From MED-G116 sp038107835 (lineage in GTDB: Bacteria > Pseudomonadota > Alphaproteobacteria > Puniceispirillales > Puniceispirillaceae), in assembly GCA_038107835.1 (NCBI GenBank), contig JAYNHH010000001.1:62001-126000 (forward strand): a DNA stretch of 64,000 nt, read 5' to 3'. A program made the translations under genes and the position numbers. Below, piece after piece: positions 15,969-24,622 of this stretch. Below the pieces are notes generated by a model, which had not been told where the DNA came from, made no database searches, and saw only the letters and a list, made by a program, of their open reading frames with translations. The number at the start of each line of letters is the position of its first letter. Positions within the stretch are counted from its first letter, which is position 1.

Positions 15969-16442
15969 GTGCGATATAAGAGCAAACCGACCTTCCAGAC
16001 CGTGAGCCTTCCCATGCCTGACAGCGATATCCAAAACAGCCCCGCCCATTTTGTGCCGCTCTCCGCGATTATGGATCAGTATGCTGGGCAGCTTCTTGAC
16101 TATATGCAGGAACATGAGGCGCGCAATGTCGTCATTACCCTGCAGGTGAAGATTGATATTGCGGGCAAGAAGAAACAGCCCTTTTTCGTTGCTGTCGGCG
16201 TTACATTTGATTTTGAGACACCCGAAGCGCTTGTCGATGAGGCCCAGCGCCAATGCCCGCATGATCATGACTGCCTTTTTGCATGGGTACCCGCGCATCT
16301 CTTTGGCAGTGAGGATTTTGGCATCGCAATTGACGAAATTGGGGTTGGAGAAAATCTGCAGAATGGCCTTGTTGGCGAGGTGATCGACAAGGCGGCAGTG
16401 GAACAGGCGGTCACCGCGCTGGCCGCGTCCTGGACGGTTTGA
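15969..16442 (+). CDS. Hypothetical protein upstream of yaiI
   Basis: An uncharacterised acidic protein of 157 residues if started at GTG 15969, or 142 if started at ATG 16014. It is soluble, with no signal or membrane segment and a His/Cys-containing CPHDHDC patch (about 96-102 from 15969). I do not recognise a family. The frame stays open upstream to about 15816, into the end of phoB, with protein-like coding but no usual start codon, so the true start is uncertain. It ends 4 bases before yaiI and is probably co-transcribed with it. Confidence 0.6.
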   Translation: MRYKSKPTFQTVSLPMPDSDIQNSPAHFVPLSAIMDQYAGQLLDYMQEHEARNVVITLQVKIDIAGKKKQPFFVAVGVTFDFETPEALVDEAQRQCPHDHDCLFAWVPAHLFGSEDFGIAIDEIGVGENLQNGLVGEVIDKAAVEQAVTALAASWTV

Positions 16443-16446
16443 TGCC

Positions 16447-16914
16447 ATGTCGAGAGTGATCTACATCGATGCTGATGCCTGTCCGGTCAAGGATGAGACG
16501 GTGCAGGTTGCCCGCCGGCATGGCTTGTCCGTCTACATTGTTTCGAACGGAGGAATCCGTCCGCATCAGGACCCACTCGTGCAGACCGTGATTGTTCCAG
16601 ATGGCCCTGATGTTGCCGATAAATGGATTGCTGATCGCGCCTCTGACGGGGATGTTGTGGTGACTGCGGATATTCCGCTGGCAGCCCGGGTGATTGCCAA
16701 TGGGGCAGCCGCATTACGCCACAATGGTGATGTCTTCAGCGCCGAGAATATTGGCTCACAGCTTGCAACCCGTGATCTGATGGCTGATCTGCGGGCTGCG
16801 GATCCGTTGATGACCGGGGCTGGCAAGCAGGGGGGACGGGCATTTTCAAAACAGGACAGATCACGGTTTCTGGAGCGTCTGGAGGCCTTGATCCGCAAGG
16901 CTAATCGCTCTTAA
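16447..16914 (+). CDS. YaiI/YqxD family protein (UPF0178)
   Basis: A 155-residue member of the YaiI/YqxD family (DUF188), recognised by the N-terminal [13 protein letters not shown], the central NGGIRPH region, ADIPLAARV and the C-terminal [15 protein letters not shown]. The fold is PIN-like with conserved Asp residues, but no biochemical role is established for the family. It follows the hypothetical gene by 4 bases. Its last 14 bases are antisense to the end of the DUF2256 gene. Confidence 0.9.
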   Translation: MSRVIYIDADACPVKDETVQVARRHGLSVYIVSNGGIRPHQDPLVQTVIVPDGPDVADKWIADRASDGDVVVTADIPLAARVIANGAAALRHNGDVFSAENIGSQLATRDLMADLRAADPLMTGAGKQGGRAFSKQDRSRFLERLEALIRKANRS

Positions 16915-17065
16915 ATGCCCGTTTGTTCCCGTTTCCAGCACAGGCCTTCGAGCAATAGCGCACATTCTCCCAGTCGCGTTCCCATTTCTTTCTCCAGAAA
17001 AAGGGACGTGAGCACGTCGGACAGACTTTCGATGGAAGATTCTTCTTTTTTAACATTTTTGCCAT
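16901..17065 (-). CDS. DUF2256 small zinc-ribbon-like protein
   Basis: A 54-residue protein encoded antisense to the yaiI-arsC gap. It contains LPSKVCPTC, then [18 protein letters not shown] and KAC, which is the DUF2256 pattern: two CxxC-type cysteine pairs around a WRKKWERDW core, probably binding zinc. The function is unknown; members often lie next to photolyase/cryptochrome-like or other unrelated genes. The start ATG is at 17065 and the stop TAG at 16903-16901, overlapping the last 14 bases of yaiI. It is short and easily missed by gene callers. Confidence 0.85.
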   Translation of the reverse strand: MAKMLKKKNLPSKVCPTCSRPFFWRKKWERDWENVRYCSKACAGNGNKRAFKSD

Positions 17066-17111
17066 GGAGCAAGCCTATCGTCTGTCCTTTGCAATTCCAA
17101 GAGCCAGGCAG

Positions 17112-17603
17112 ATGATGATTCTAGCTAAAAATATTCTTTTTCTCTGTACTGGAAATTCTGCCCGCTCGGTGATTGCCGAGGGCATCCTGCGGCATCGGGG
17201 TGCGGGCCGCTATTGCGGCTTTTCCGCAGGGTCAATGCCAACGGGAAAACCAAATCCCTTCGCGTTGCGGGTGTTGGAGAGACATGGAATTGAGGCCAGC
17301 TTTGCGCGGTCGAAGAGCTGGGATGAATTTGCCGGACCACAGGCAAGGATGATGCATATTATCATCACCGTCTGTGACAATGCCGCGGGCGAAACCTGTC
17401 CGATTTGGCCGGGCATGCCGGTTTCGGCTCATTGGGGCGTTGCCGACCCGGCCGCTGTTACCGGCTCTGACGAAAAAATTGCCGCCGCCTTTGAAGTGAC
17501 CTATTCTCAGATGTGCCGCCGAATTGAAAGTTTGCTGGCCCTGGGTGATTTGAATGAGACTTCGTTACAAGCCGCACTTGCTGAAATCGGTGATATGGAT
17601 TGA
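17112..17603 (+). CDS. arsC: Arsenate reductase, low-molecular-weight phosphatase type
   Basis: A 163-residue ArsC of the LMW protein tyrosine phosphatase fold. The P-loop is CTGNSARS (Cys about 12, Arg about 18) and the family segment VCDNAAGETCPIWPG is present, followed by HWGVADPA. It reduces arsenate to arsenite using thiols. The ATG at 17112 places the P-loop at the usual distance from the N-terminus; the in-frame ATG at 17064 would add 16 untypical residues. It overlaps or abuts aqpS, a pairing known from rhizobial arsenic operons. No arsR lies next to it. Confidence 0.9.
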   Translation: MMILAKNILFLCTGNSARSVIAEGILRHRGAGRYCGFSAGSMPTGKPNPFALRVLERHGIEASFARSKSWDEFAGPQARMMHIIITVCDNAAGETCPIWPGMPVSAHWGVADPAAVTGSDEKIAAAFEVTYSQMCRRIESLLALGDLNETSLQAALAEIGDMD

Positions 17604-17605
17604 TC

Positions 17606-18268
17606 ATGAATAATTTTTACCGCGCCCTTGTCAGCGAATGGCTTGGCACAATGTTCCTGCTGGCCGCTGTCATCGGTTCGGGAATCATGGCCGAAAATCT
17701 GGCGGCGGGGAACATGGCCATTGCCCTGCTTGGCAATACAATTCCAACAGGTGCCATTCTCGTCGTTCTGATCACCATCCTCGGTCCGATTTCCGGGGCG
17801 CATCTCAATCCCGCGGTAACCATTGCCTTTTTGCTGCAGGGCGAGATTCAGCCAAGGCTGGCTCTGGCCTATGTCGGGGTTCAGATTGTGGGTGCGGTTT
17901 GTGGGGCCATTCTTGCGCATTTCATGTTTGAGCTTCCACTCATCCAGGAGTCGGCAAAGCTGCGGACCGGCATGGCGCAATGGGGATCGGAGTTTGTGGC
18001 AACCTTTGGTTTGCTGGCGACGATTTTTGGCACATTGCGGTGGCGGGCAAAGGCTGTGCCGATGATGGTAGGCCTCTATATCACCGCCGCCTATTGGTTT
18101 ACCGCCTCCACCAGCTTTGCCAATCCAGCCGTGACCATTGCCCGCTCCTTCACAAACACGTTTTCAGGTATTTTTCCGGAACACGCGCTTGGTTTCATTA
18201 TTGCTCAGCTTGCCGCTGCGGTGATCGGCGCCTATGTCCTGCGCTGGTTGTTCGCGCCGACACGTTGA
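17606..18268 (+). CDS. aqpS: Aquaglyceroporin AqpS-like channel
   Basis: A 220-residue MIP-family channel with six hydrophobic segments and two half-membrane motifs, HLNPAVT (first) and FANPAVTIAR (second). Following arsC after 2 bases, it most likely lets arsenite out of the cell down its gradient, the role shown for AqpS in Sinorhizobium where it replaces ArsB. ATG 17606 is preferred; a TTG at 17600 overlaps the arsC stop. General glycerol or water transport cannot be excluded from sequence. Confidence 0.88.
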   Translation: MNNFYRALVSEWLGTMFLLAAVIGSGIMAENLAAGNMAIALLGNTIPTGAILVVLITILGPISGAHLNPAVTIAFLLQGEIQPRLALAYVGVQIVGAVCGAILAHFMFELPLIQESAKLRTGMAQWGSEFVATFGLLATIFGTLRWRAKAVPMMVGLYITAAYWFTASTSFANPAVTIARSFTNTFSGIFPEHALGFIIAQLAAAVIGAYVLRWLFAPTR

Positions 18269-18302
18269 CGACAGTTCTGTTTTTTTTGTGCGGCTGTTTA
18301 CC

Positions 18303-19520
18303 ATGTTCAAAAAAACTCCGGCCGATGGCTATGGGCAGATTGTGAAGCCAAAAATCCGATTGCCCATCCTGCTGCTGGTCATTCTATCGGGCCTTGGCCC
18401 GTTCTCGATGATTGCCGTTGTGCCGCTGATCCCGGCGATAGCTGACAGCTTCGACACCAGCTATGGCACGGCGCAACTTGTCCTGAGCATGTATTTTGTG
18501 ATATTTGCGGTGGCACAACTCATGCTGGGACCGCTGTCAGACCTCTTTGGCAGGAAGCCCGTTCTCGTCGTCGCGCTGGTCAGCTATGTGGCTGGCAGCT
18601 GTGCCTGCTGGTATGCACCATCGATTGAAGTCACCATTGCCGGGCGTTGTTTGCAGGCGGTTGGGGCGGCTGCCGGTCAGGTTCTGACGCGTGTGGTTCT
18701 CTTTGACGTCTATGGCAAATCGCGGTCGGCGAGTCTGATTGGCTATCTGACCATCGCCATGGTACTCGGACCGATGATGGCACCAGCCATTGCAGGATTT
18801 ATTGCCGAGATATCTGGCTGGCAGCATATGTTTTTTCTGATGCTGCTTGTCAGCCTGTTTACGCTTTCCTGGCTGGTCAAATCGCTTCCTGAAACACGAT
18901 GGATTGGGGCCACCCCACAGGACCGGGCGCAAGGTTTCCTCGATGGATTGCCCTTGCTGAAAAACCGTGACTTTCTCGCGCTGTCGGGCACATGGGCCTT
19001 TGGTGTGGGAATCTATTTTTCATTTCTGGCTGGTGCTGCCTTTGTTGTGATCGAGGAAATGGGGCGCTCCGAAATCGAATATGGCGCCTATTTTATCGGT
19101 GGCGGGATATGCTTCATGTTTGGCAATCTGCTCTCGGCACGGTTTTCGGCAAGAATTGGTCTGTTCCGTTTCATTCAATATGGCACAGCGCTGGCGATGG
19201 TCTCGGTCCTGACCCAATGGCTGTTGATTGGCATTGAGCATCCGCTGATCGTTTTTCTGCCCATGTATGGGGTTGCCATTGCCAATGGTCTTGTTTTGCC
19301 AAATGCTGCGGCAATGGTCATGGGGGTCGTACCCCGTTTGTCGGGTGCGGCGTCTGGCCTTGCAGGATTTCTGCAGATTGGATGTGGTGCCGTTGTCACC
19401 TGGCTGGTTGGCCATTTCCAGTTCTACAGTTCTATTACCCTGATTGTTGCGATGAATGTATGTGCGGTGCTGGCCGTCATCTGTCTGTTTCTGGTGCGCA
19501 AACGAGCTATGACGGAATGA
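18303..19520 (+). CDS. MFS transporter, Bcr/CflA drug-resistance family
   Basis: A 405-residue major facilitator with 12 predicted membrane segments. The loop motif GPLSDLFGRKPV after the second helix and PMMAPAIAGFI in helix 5 are typical of the Bcr/CflA subgroup of proton-driven drug exporters. ATG 18303 gives a short cytoplasmic N-terminus; the upstream in-frame extension to 18234 overlaps aqpS and looks non-coding. It is the third gene in the direction of arsC-aqpS, 34 bases after aqpS, so a role in the same stress response is possible but unproven. Confidence 0.88.
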   Translation: MFKKTPADGYGQIVKPKIRLPILLLVILSGLGPFSMIAVVPLIPAIADSFDTSYGTAQLVLSMYFVIFAVAQLMLGPLSDLFGRKPVLVVALVSYVAGSCACWYAPSIEVTIAGRCLQAVGAAAGQVLTRVVLFDVYGKSRSASLIGYLTIAMVLGPMMAPAIAGFIAEISGWQHMFFLMLLVSLFTLSWLVKSLPETRWIGATPQDRAQGFLDGLPLLKNRDFLALSGTWAFGVGIYFSFLAGAAFVVIEEMGRSEIEYGAYFIGGGICFMFGNLLSARFSARIGLFRFIQYGTALAMVSVLTQWLLIGIEHPLIVFLPMYGVAIANGLVLPNAAAMVMGVVPRLSGAASGLAGFLQIGCGAVVTWLVGHFQFYSSITLIVAMNVCAVLAVICLFLVRKRAMTE

Positions 19521-19605
19521 GCTCAGCAAATTAATGCTTTCCCTTGATCCGGTTTGCCATTAGGAATGCGGCGCGAACAAGCAACACGCACCCATCCTAA
19601 GAGAA

Positions 19606-21429
19606 ATGATGATGACCCAGGAATTGCGCAATATTGCGATCATTGCCCATGTTGACCATGGCAAAACCACATTGATCGACAGCATCATGAAACAGTCTGG
19701 CACCTTTCGTGACAACCAGCATGTTGATGAACGTGTCATGGACTCTGGTGATCTCGAGAAGGAACGCGGCATCACCATTCTGGCAAAGCCGACCTCGGTT
19801 CAGTGGAAAGATGTTCGGATCAACATCATCGATACGCCAGGCCATGCCGATTTCGGCGGCGAGGTTGAGCGTGTTCTCGACATGGCGGATGGCGTGATCC
19901 TGCTGACGGATGCAGCCGAAGGACCGATGCCACAGACCAAATTCGTTCTTGGCAAAGCGCTGAAACAGGGTTTACGCCCGATGGTCATCATCAACAAGAT
20001 TGACCGCAGTGACAGCCGGGCCGAAGAGGTTGTGGATGAGGTCTTTGATTTGTTTGTGGCTCTTGATGCCAATGAAGAACAGCTGGATTTTCCCATCCTC
20101 TATGCATCGGGCCGTGATGGCTGGTGTGTTGAGGATCTTGAAGATGAGCGGGTTAATCTGCATCCGCTTCTCGATCGCATCCTGACACATGTCAACTGCC
20201 CAGATGTTGACGCGCAGAAACCATTCGCAATGCTGGCGACGCTTCTGGATTCCGACCCATATCTTGGCCGCTGCCTGATTGGGCGGGTCATTCAAGGGGC
20301 GACCAATGTCAATGCGTCGGTGCGGGCGATCAATCTGGATGGTGATACCGTGGAAACCGGTCGCCTGACGAAGCTGTTGCGCTTCGAGGGCACGCAGCGT
20401 GTTCCGGTCAATGAGGTCAGCGCTGGTGACATCATCTGTGTTGCGGGTCTGACAAAGACGTCGGTGTCAGACACCATTGGCACCCCTGATATCACCGAAC
20501 CTCTGTCATCAACGCCCATTGATCCGCCAACAATGTCGGTGACGATCACCGTGAATGACTCGCCATTGGCTGGCCGGGAGGGCAAGAAGGTAACCTCGAC
20601 GGTGATCCGTGAAAGGCTACTCGCTGAGGCCGAAACAAATGTTGCCATCACATTTGCCGAAAGCGCCTCAAAGGATGCCTTTGAGATTGGTGGTCGTGGC
20701 GAATTGCAGCTTGGTGTTCTGATCGAGCAGATGCGGCGCGAGGGATTTGAGATGACAGTGTCGCGTCCGCGTGTGCTGTTTCAGACCGATGAGGCAGGCA
20801 ACCGGATCGAACCGATGGAAGAGGTTACGATCGACGTTGATGATGAGTTTTCGAGCGCTGTCGTGGACAGCATGAATCGTCGCAAGGGTGAGATGCTCGA
20901 CATGCGTGCCGCAGGGGCAGGCAAGACCCGGATCGTGTTCCTCGCACCTTCTCGTGGCCTGATCGGGTATCAGAGCCGGTTTCTCACCCAGACACGTGGC
21001 ACGGGTGTGCTGAACCGCATTTTTCACTCCTATGCGCCCTATAGGGGTGATGTCGAGGGGCGTCGCAATGGTGCGCTGATCTCCACGGACTCCGGTGTTG
21101 CCGTTGCCTATGCGCTCTTCAATCTGCAGGACCGCGGACTGATGTTCGTCAATCCACAGACACCGGTCTATCAGGGAATGATTGTTGGTGAACACAACCG
21201 CAACAACGATCTTGAGATCAATGTTCTGAAGGGCAAGCAGCTGACGAATGTGAGGGCGTCCGGTAGCGATGAGGCGGTCAAACTCGTTCCCGCCAAGCAA
21301 ATGTCGCTTGAGCAGATGATGGCCTATATCAATGAAGATGAGCTGGTTGAGGTGACGCCACAAAGCCTGCGCCTGCGCAAGATGTTTCTTGACCCGCATG
21401 AACGAAAGCGCGCAGCACGCGCATCCTGA
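19606..21429 (+). CDS. typA: Ribosome-associated GTPase TypA/BipA
   Basis: A 607-residue translational GTPase of standard length. The G1 motif is AHVDHGKTTLID, G3 is DTPGHADFG, and G4 is NKIDR; EF-G-like domains and the BipA-specific C-terminal domain with KGKQLTNVRASGSDEAVKL follow. It acts on the ribosome in large-subunit assembly and in cold or stress adaptation. Three tandem ATG codons (19606, 19609, 19612) are possible starts after AAGAGAA. It stands alone, followed by the convergent NfeD/SPFH pair. Confidence 0.97.
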   Translation: MMMTQELRNIAIIAHVDHGKTTLIDSIMKQSGTFRDNQHVDERVMDSGDLEKERGITILAKPTSVQWKDVRINIIDTPGHADFGGEVERVLDMADGVILLTDAAEGPMPQTKFVLGKALKQGLRPMVIINKIDRSDSRAEEVVDEVFDLFVALDANEEQLDFPILYASGRDGWCVEDLEDERVNLHPLLDRILTHVNCPDVDAQKPFAMLATLLDSDPYLGRCLIGRVIQGATNVNASVRAINLDGDTVETGRLTKLLRFEGTQRVPVNEVSAGDIICVAGLTKTSVSDTIGTPDITEPLSSTPIDPPTMSVTITVNDSPLAGREGKKVTSTVIRERLLAEAETNVAITFAESASKDAFEIGGRGELQLGVLIEQMRREGFEMTVSRPRVLFQTDEAGNRIEPMEEVTIDVDDEFSSAVVDSMNRRKGEMLDMRAAGAGKTRIVFLAPSRGLIGYQSRFLTQTRGTGVLNRIFHSYAPYRGDVEGRRNGALISTDSGVAVAYALFNLQDRGLMFVNPQTPVYQGMIVGEHNRNNDLEINVLKGKQLTNVRASGSDEAVKLVPAKQMSLEQMMAYINEDELVEVTPQSLRLRKMFLDPHERKRAARAS

Positions 21430-21496
21430 TTGACATGCAGTTGGCTCTGATCTGTTTGGTTGAAAATCACTGATCGCAATTTGGGCCGCGATCTGA

Positions 21497-21805
21497 TCAA
21501 TAGTCATTCACATCAGGATTATCTTCGGTTTTGAGACGCCGTTTGAGCAATCGCATTATCGTGGAGGCGGCCAGAGCAAGCAAGCCATAGCTGACCAGTG
21601 AATGGCCCCAATGCTCAATCAAAATATCCATTTTCAGGACGGCGTGTTTTTGCATTGCCATCAATAGGCCATTGATCATCGAAGCCACGCCCAGCGGCAG
21701 GAAGACAACAAAGCTGCCGTCAAGTGTTACCTCAAGAATGATCAGTATGATTCCGAGAATCACCCAAAGCTCATATGTTAACAGCCAGACGCCCAATATA
21801 TTCAT
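21497..21805 (-). CDS. NfeD-like short membrane protein
   Basis: A 102-residue protein with hydrophobic segments at about 7-45 and 65-85 and a charged tail. It lies 4 bases behind an SPFH/stomatin gene on the same strand. A short membrane NfeD homologue next to a stomatin or paraslipin gene is a widespread conserved pair, thought to act together in membrane microdomain quality control. The soluble OB-fold of longer NfeD proteins is not apparent, so this is either a minimal or C-terminally shortened version. Confidence 0.72.
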   Translation of the reverse strand: MNILGVWLLTYELWVILGIILIILEVTLDGSFVVFLPLGVASMINGLLMAMQKHAVLKMDILIEHWGHSLVSYGLLALAASTIMRLLKRRLKTEDNPDVNDY

Positions 21806-21809
21806 CTAT

Positions 21810-22745
21810 CTATTTCCGTCCATTCACGGTGTTCCCTGATAAAATCGACATCAGACCCTCAACGCTTCCAAGCACTGCCGTAACATCGGTGGGCATGATT
21901 ATCGTCTTTGTTGACTGGCCACTGGCAAGTGTACCCAACGCATCGACCTGTCGTTTCATGATTTCAAAATTGACTGCGGGCTGTCCGTTTTTGGCGATTG
22001 CGGCGGCGATCACCTTTGTCTGTTCGGCATCTGCATCAGCTTTTACCCTGACCGCATAGGCCTCGGCATCGGCCTCAATCCTGATGGCTTCGGACGCTTT
22101 TTGCGCCTCATAGAGTCGCGCGTCGGCAGCCAGCTCAATGGAGCGTTTCTCACCCTCCGCTCTCGCGATTGATGCGCGGCGCTCTCGTTCTGCATTAAGT
22201 TGCTGGCGTTGGGCCTCTTTCGTCTGATCATCTACAATTACATCGGTAATTTCGGTGCGGGTGATGTCGATGCCCCATATTTCTGCGGCTTCCTGCAAAT
22301 AGGTGGCAATTTCCTTATTCATCGACTCACGGCTTGACTGCAACTCATCCAGTTCAAGTTTACCGGCAGCCGATCTCACAATCGAAGATGCTGCGGTGTG
22401 GATGGCATTATCGACATTCTGGATTCTGTATACGGTTCGACTGGCATCAACCACGCGGTAGGAAACGGTTGTCTCAAGCCGCACCTCCACATTGTCACGC
22501 GTGATCACCGAGATGATGAATTCGGGTAACTGGCGCTCCAGAATGGAGATTCTGTGGCCGACGTGATCAAGAAATGGCACGATGACTGACAGTCCGGCTG
22601 TCAGGGTTCTCGTATATTTGCCGAATCGCTCGATAACATAAACCTGGGACTGAGGCACAATCTTGACTGCCAGATAGATTGTCAAAATGATCAGAACTAT
22701 GAGAAAGCCGGCGACGCTGCCTGGCAGATAATCGGGCATGTACAT
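21810..22745 (-). CDS. SPFH-domain protein (stomatin/paraslipin, QmcA-like)
   Basis: A 311-residue membrane-anchored SPFH protein: one N-terminal membrane segment (about 9-28), then the band-7 domain (FGKYTRTLTAGL, then ITRDNVEVRLETTVSYRV), and a long Ala/Glu-rich coiled coil (about 170-250). GGGAG before ATG 22745 sets the start. Such proteins form oligomeric rings that organise the inner membrane and interact with proteases such as FtsH. The gene is co-directional with the NfeD-like gene, 4 bases apart. Confidence 0.92.
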   Translation of the reverse strand: MYMPDYLPGSVAGFLIVLIILTIYLAVKIVPQSQVYVIERFGKYTRTLTAGLSVIVPFLDHVGHRISILERQLPEFIISVITRDNVEVRLETTVSYRVVDASRTVYRIQNVDNAIHTAASSIVRSAAGKLELDELQSSRESMNKEIATYLQEAAEIWGIDITRTEITDVIVDDQTKEAQRQQLNAERERRASIARAEGEKRSIELAADARLYEAQKASEAIRIEADAEAYAVRVKADADAEQTKVIAAAIAKNGQPAVNFEIMKRQVDALGTLASGQSTKTIIMPTDVTAVLGSVEGLMSILSGNTVNGRK

Positions 22746-22951
22746 TCCATCTCCCTGTTGACTACCTGAATTTAGTGAGCCTAACGATATCGGCTGATAA
22801 CAATTAGCGTCCATAGATTGTTATGCAGAAAAATCCAATCTCACATCAATGTGATGACCCGGTTCCTGATGACAGGGTGGGTGTCACGTAATATGATGCG
22901 CCGCCGCGTTTGCGAGGTGGCGCTCATTCATTTTTTCCCGGAGTCAGTGAA

Positions 22952-23632
22952 GTGACGAAAATCCATACCTATGACAAACAGGCCATCGCCCGGTCCGTTG
23001 CCCGTATGCTGCTGGAGATTGATGCTGTTCTTTTTCGTGCGGATGATCCGTTCAAACTGACCTCAGGCATGATGAGTCCTGTCTATATCGACTGCCGCAA
23101 GATCATTTCCTTCCCGAGGATGCGGGCCGCGATGATGGATTATGGTGCAACGGTCATCATGCATGATATTGGCCATGAGAGCCTCGATGCACTTGCCGGT
23201 GGTGAGACGGCAGGCATCCCCTTTGCCGCCTGGCTTGCTGAGCGCATGGCGCTGCCGATGCAATATGTGCGCAAGAAACCCAAGGGTTTTGGACGCGATG
23301 CCCGGATCGAGGGTACCATCTCCAAGGGTCAGCGCGTGCTTCTCGTCGAGGATCTGACGACAGATGGTGGCAGCAAGCTGAATTTTGTTGAGGCCCTGCG
23401 TGAGGCTGGTGCAGAAGTGGCGCATACATTTGTTGTTTTCTATTATGACATTTTCAGGGACACGCCTGAGAAACTGGCTGCCGAGGGCATAAATCTGCAT
23501 TATCTTGCCACCTGGTGGGATGTGTTGGCCGAATGCAGGCAGACAAATCGTTTCGATCCTGACACTCTTGAAAAAGTCGAGGCGTTCCTGAACAATCCCC
23601 GTGAATGGTCACAGGCGCATGGCGGCATCTGA
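22952..23632 (+). CDS. pyrE: Orotate phosphoribosyltransferase
   Basis: A 226-residue PyrE that joins orotate to PRPP to form orotidine monophosphate in pyrimidine synthesis. The PRPP-binding motif reads [13 protein letters not shown], and [10 protein letters not shown] is the active-site loop. I choose GTG 22952, eight bases after GGAG (22940-22943); an in-frame ATG at 22910 would add 14 residues that do not look like the family. The protein is complete. It is not linked to other pyrimidine genes here. Confidence 0.94.
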   Translation: MTKIHTYDKQAIARSVARMLLEIDAVLFRADDPFKLTSGMMSPVYIDCRKIISFPRMRAAMMDYGATVIMHDIGHESLDALAGGETAGIPFAAWLAERMALPMQYVRKKPKGFGRDARIEGTISKGQRVLLVEDLTTDGGSKLNFVEALREAGAEVAHTFVVFYYDIFRDTPEKLAAEGINLHYLATWWDVLAECRQTNRFDPDTLEKVEAFLNNPREWSQAHGGI

Positions 23633-23676
23633 TCCATTTTCTGGGTGTATTGGGTTAAGGAATTTCGGGGTGTATC

Positions 23677-24117
23677 ATGACAGTTGACTGGCTCGCCTTT
23701 ACACCGGTTTCTGCCTTGATCGGCGGATGCCTCATCGGCTTTGCTGCGGCTTTGTTGATGGCGGCAAACGGCCGGATCATGGGCGCCAGCGGCATTCTGG
23801 CGGGGCTGATTGTACCGGCGAAGGCCAGTACAGGTGACAAATCCTGGCGGTGGCTTTTCATCGCCGGAACCGTGATTGGTCCCCTGCTTGTCTGGCTGGC
23901 AGGTGGCAAAGCGATTGAAATTCAGCCTGTCGCCAGTGGCTGGATGTTACCGGCCGCGGGCCTGCTGGTTGGGTTTGGTGCGGCCTTGGGAAGTGGCTGC
24001 ACCTCTGGCCATGGTATATGTGGTCTGGCGCGGCTGTCTTTTCGGTCGCTGGTCGCGGTACTGAGCTTCATGGCCTCGGGTCTGATTACCGTTTATCTCA
24101 TCCGGCATCTGTTTTAG
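23677..24117 (+). CDS. YeeE/YedE family sulfur transporter, first half
   Basis: A 146-residue membrane protein with about four hydrophobic segments and the hallmark Cys motif GCTSGHGICGLARLS (about 107-121). In the single-chain relatives (YeeE/TsuA) such cysteines carry thiosulfate-type sulfur through the membrane. Here the transporter is split: the second half follows after 8 bases. The two genes form one unit and probably one heterodimer. Sulfur-compound import fits the sulfonate and DMSP genes elsewhere in the window, although no regulator lies beside it. Confidence 0.85.
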   Translation: MTVDWLAFTPVSALIGGCLIGFAAALLMAANGRIMGASGILAGLIVPAKASTGDKSWRWLFIAGTVIGPLLVWLAGGKAIEIQPVASGWMLPAAGLLVGFGAALGSGCTSGHGICGLARLSFRSLVAVLSFMASGLITVYLIRHLF

Positions 24118-24125
24118 GTCCGGCC

Positions 24126-24548
24126 ATGAAACCATCTTTTCTCGTTTTCTGTTCTGGTGTGATCTTCGGTGCAGGACTTGCTGTATCGGGCATGCTGAGT
24201 CCGGCAAAGGTCGCAGGGTTTCTTGATCTGTTTGGTGTGTGGGACCCGTCACTTGCCTTTGTCATGGGGGGTGGCATTCTGGTCAATTTTATCGGTTTCA
24301 GACTCGCAACCCGACATGGAAAACCACTATTTGCCAAGGGGTTTGTGCTTCCCACGAAAACAGATTTCGAAATGCTGGTTCTTATTGGTGCAGCGATTTT
24401 TGGGGCAGGGTGGGCAATGGCCGGACTTTGCCCCGGTCCCGCAATCGCGTCGCTTATGCTCAATCCAGCCGATGGTGTTCTGTTCCTGTTTCCCATGTGT
24501 GTTGGCCTTGGTGCGGGTCGTTTGCTGACACGCCGGCTGGACGGGTGA
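24126..24548 (+). CDS. YeeE/YedE family sulfur transporter, second half (DUF6691-like)
   Basis: A 140-residue membrane protein with four hydrophobic segments and the second conserved Cys motif AGLCPGPAIASL (about 100-111). It is the partner of the preceding gene, and such adjacent pairs are common in proteobacteria as one sulfur transporter encoded in two pieces. ATG 24126 lies 8 bases after the stop of the first half. No rhodanese or metallo-hydrolase partner follows. Confidence 0.82.
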   Translation: MKPSFLVFCSGVIFGAGLAVSGMLSPAKVAGFLDLFGVWDPSLAFVMGGGILVNFIGFRLATRHGKPLFAKGFVLPTKTDFEMLVLIGAAIFGAGWAMAGLCPGPAIASLMLNPADGVLFLFPMCVGLGAGRLLTRRLDG

Positions 24549-24622
24549 AAAGCTGTTCCGCGTAATAGATTTTTCGCCTATGTTGCGTTTGTTGTCGGTG
24601 TCGGCGTTTGTGGACAGGCCAG

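Noticed and set aside
15885..16448. Minus-strand 187-codon frame antisense to the hypothetical gene
   Set aside because: The plus-strand frame has better protein character and fits the yaiI gene 4 bases later.
17064..17111. Extended N-terminus of arsC
   Set aside because: The 16 extra residues are not family-like and would overlap the start of the divergent DUF2256 gene; ATG 17112 gives the standard position of the Cys loop.
21430..21496. Terminator between typA and the NfeD-like gene
   Set aside because: GATCGC and GCGATC form only a 6-base stem with a 10-base loop and no T-run.
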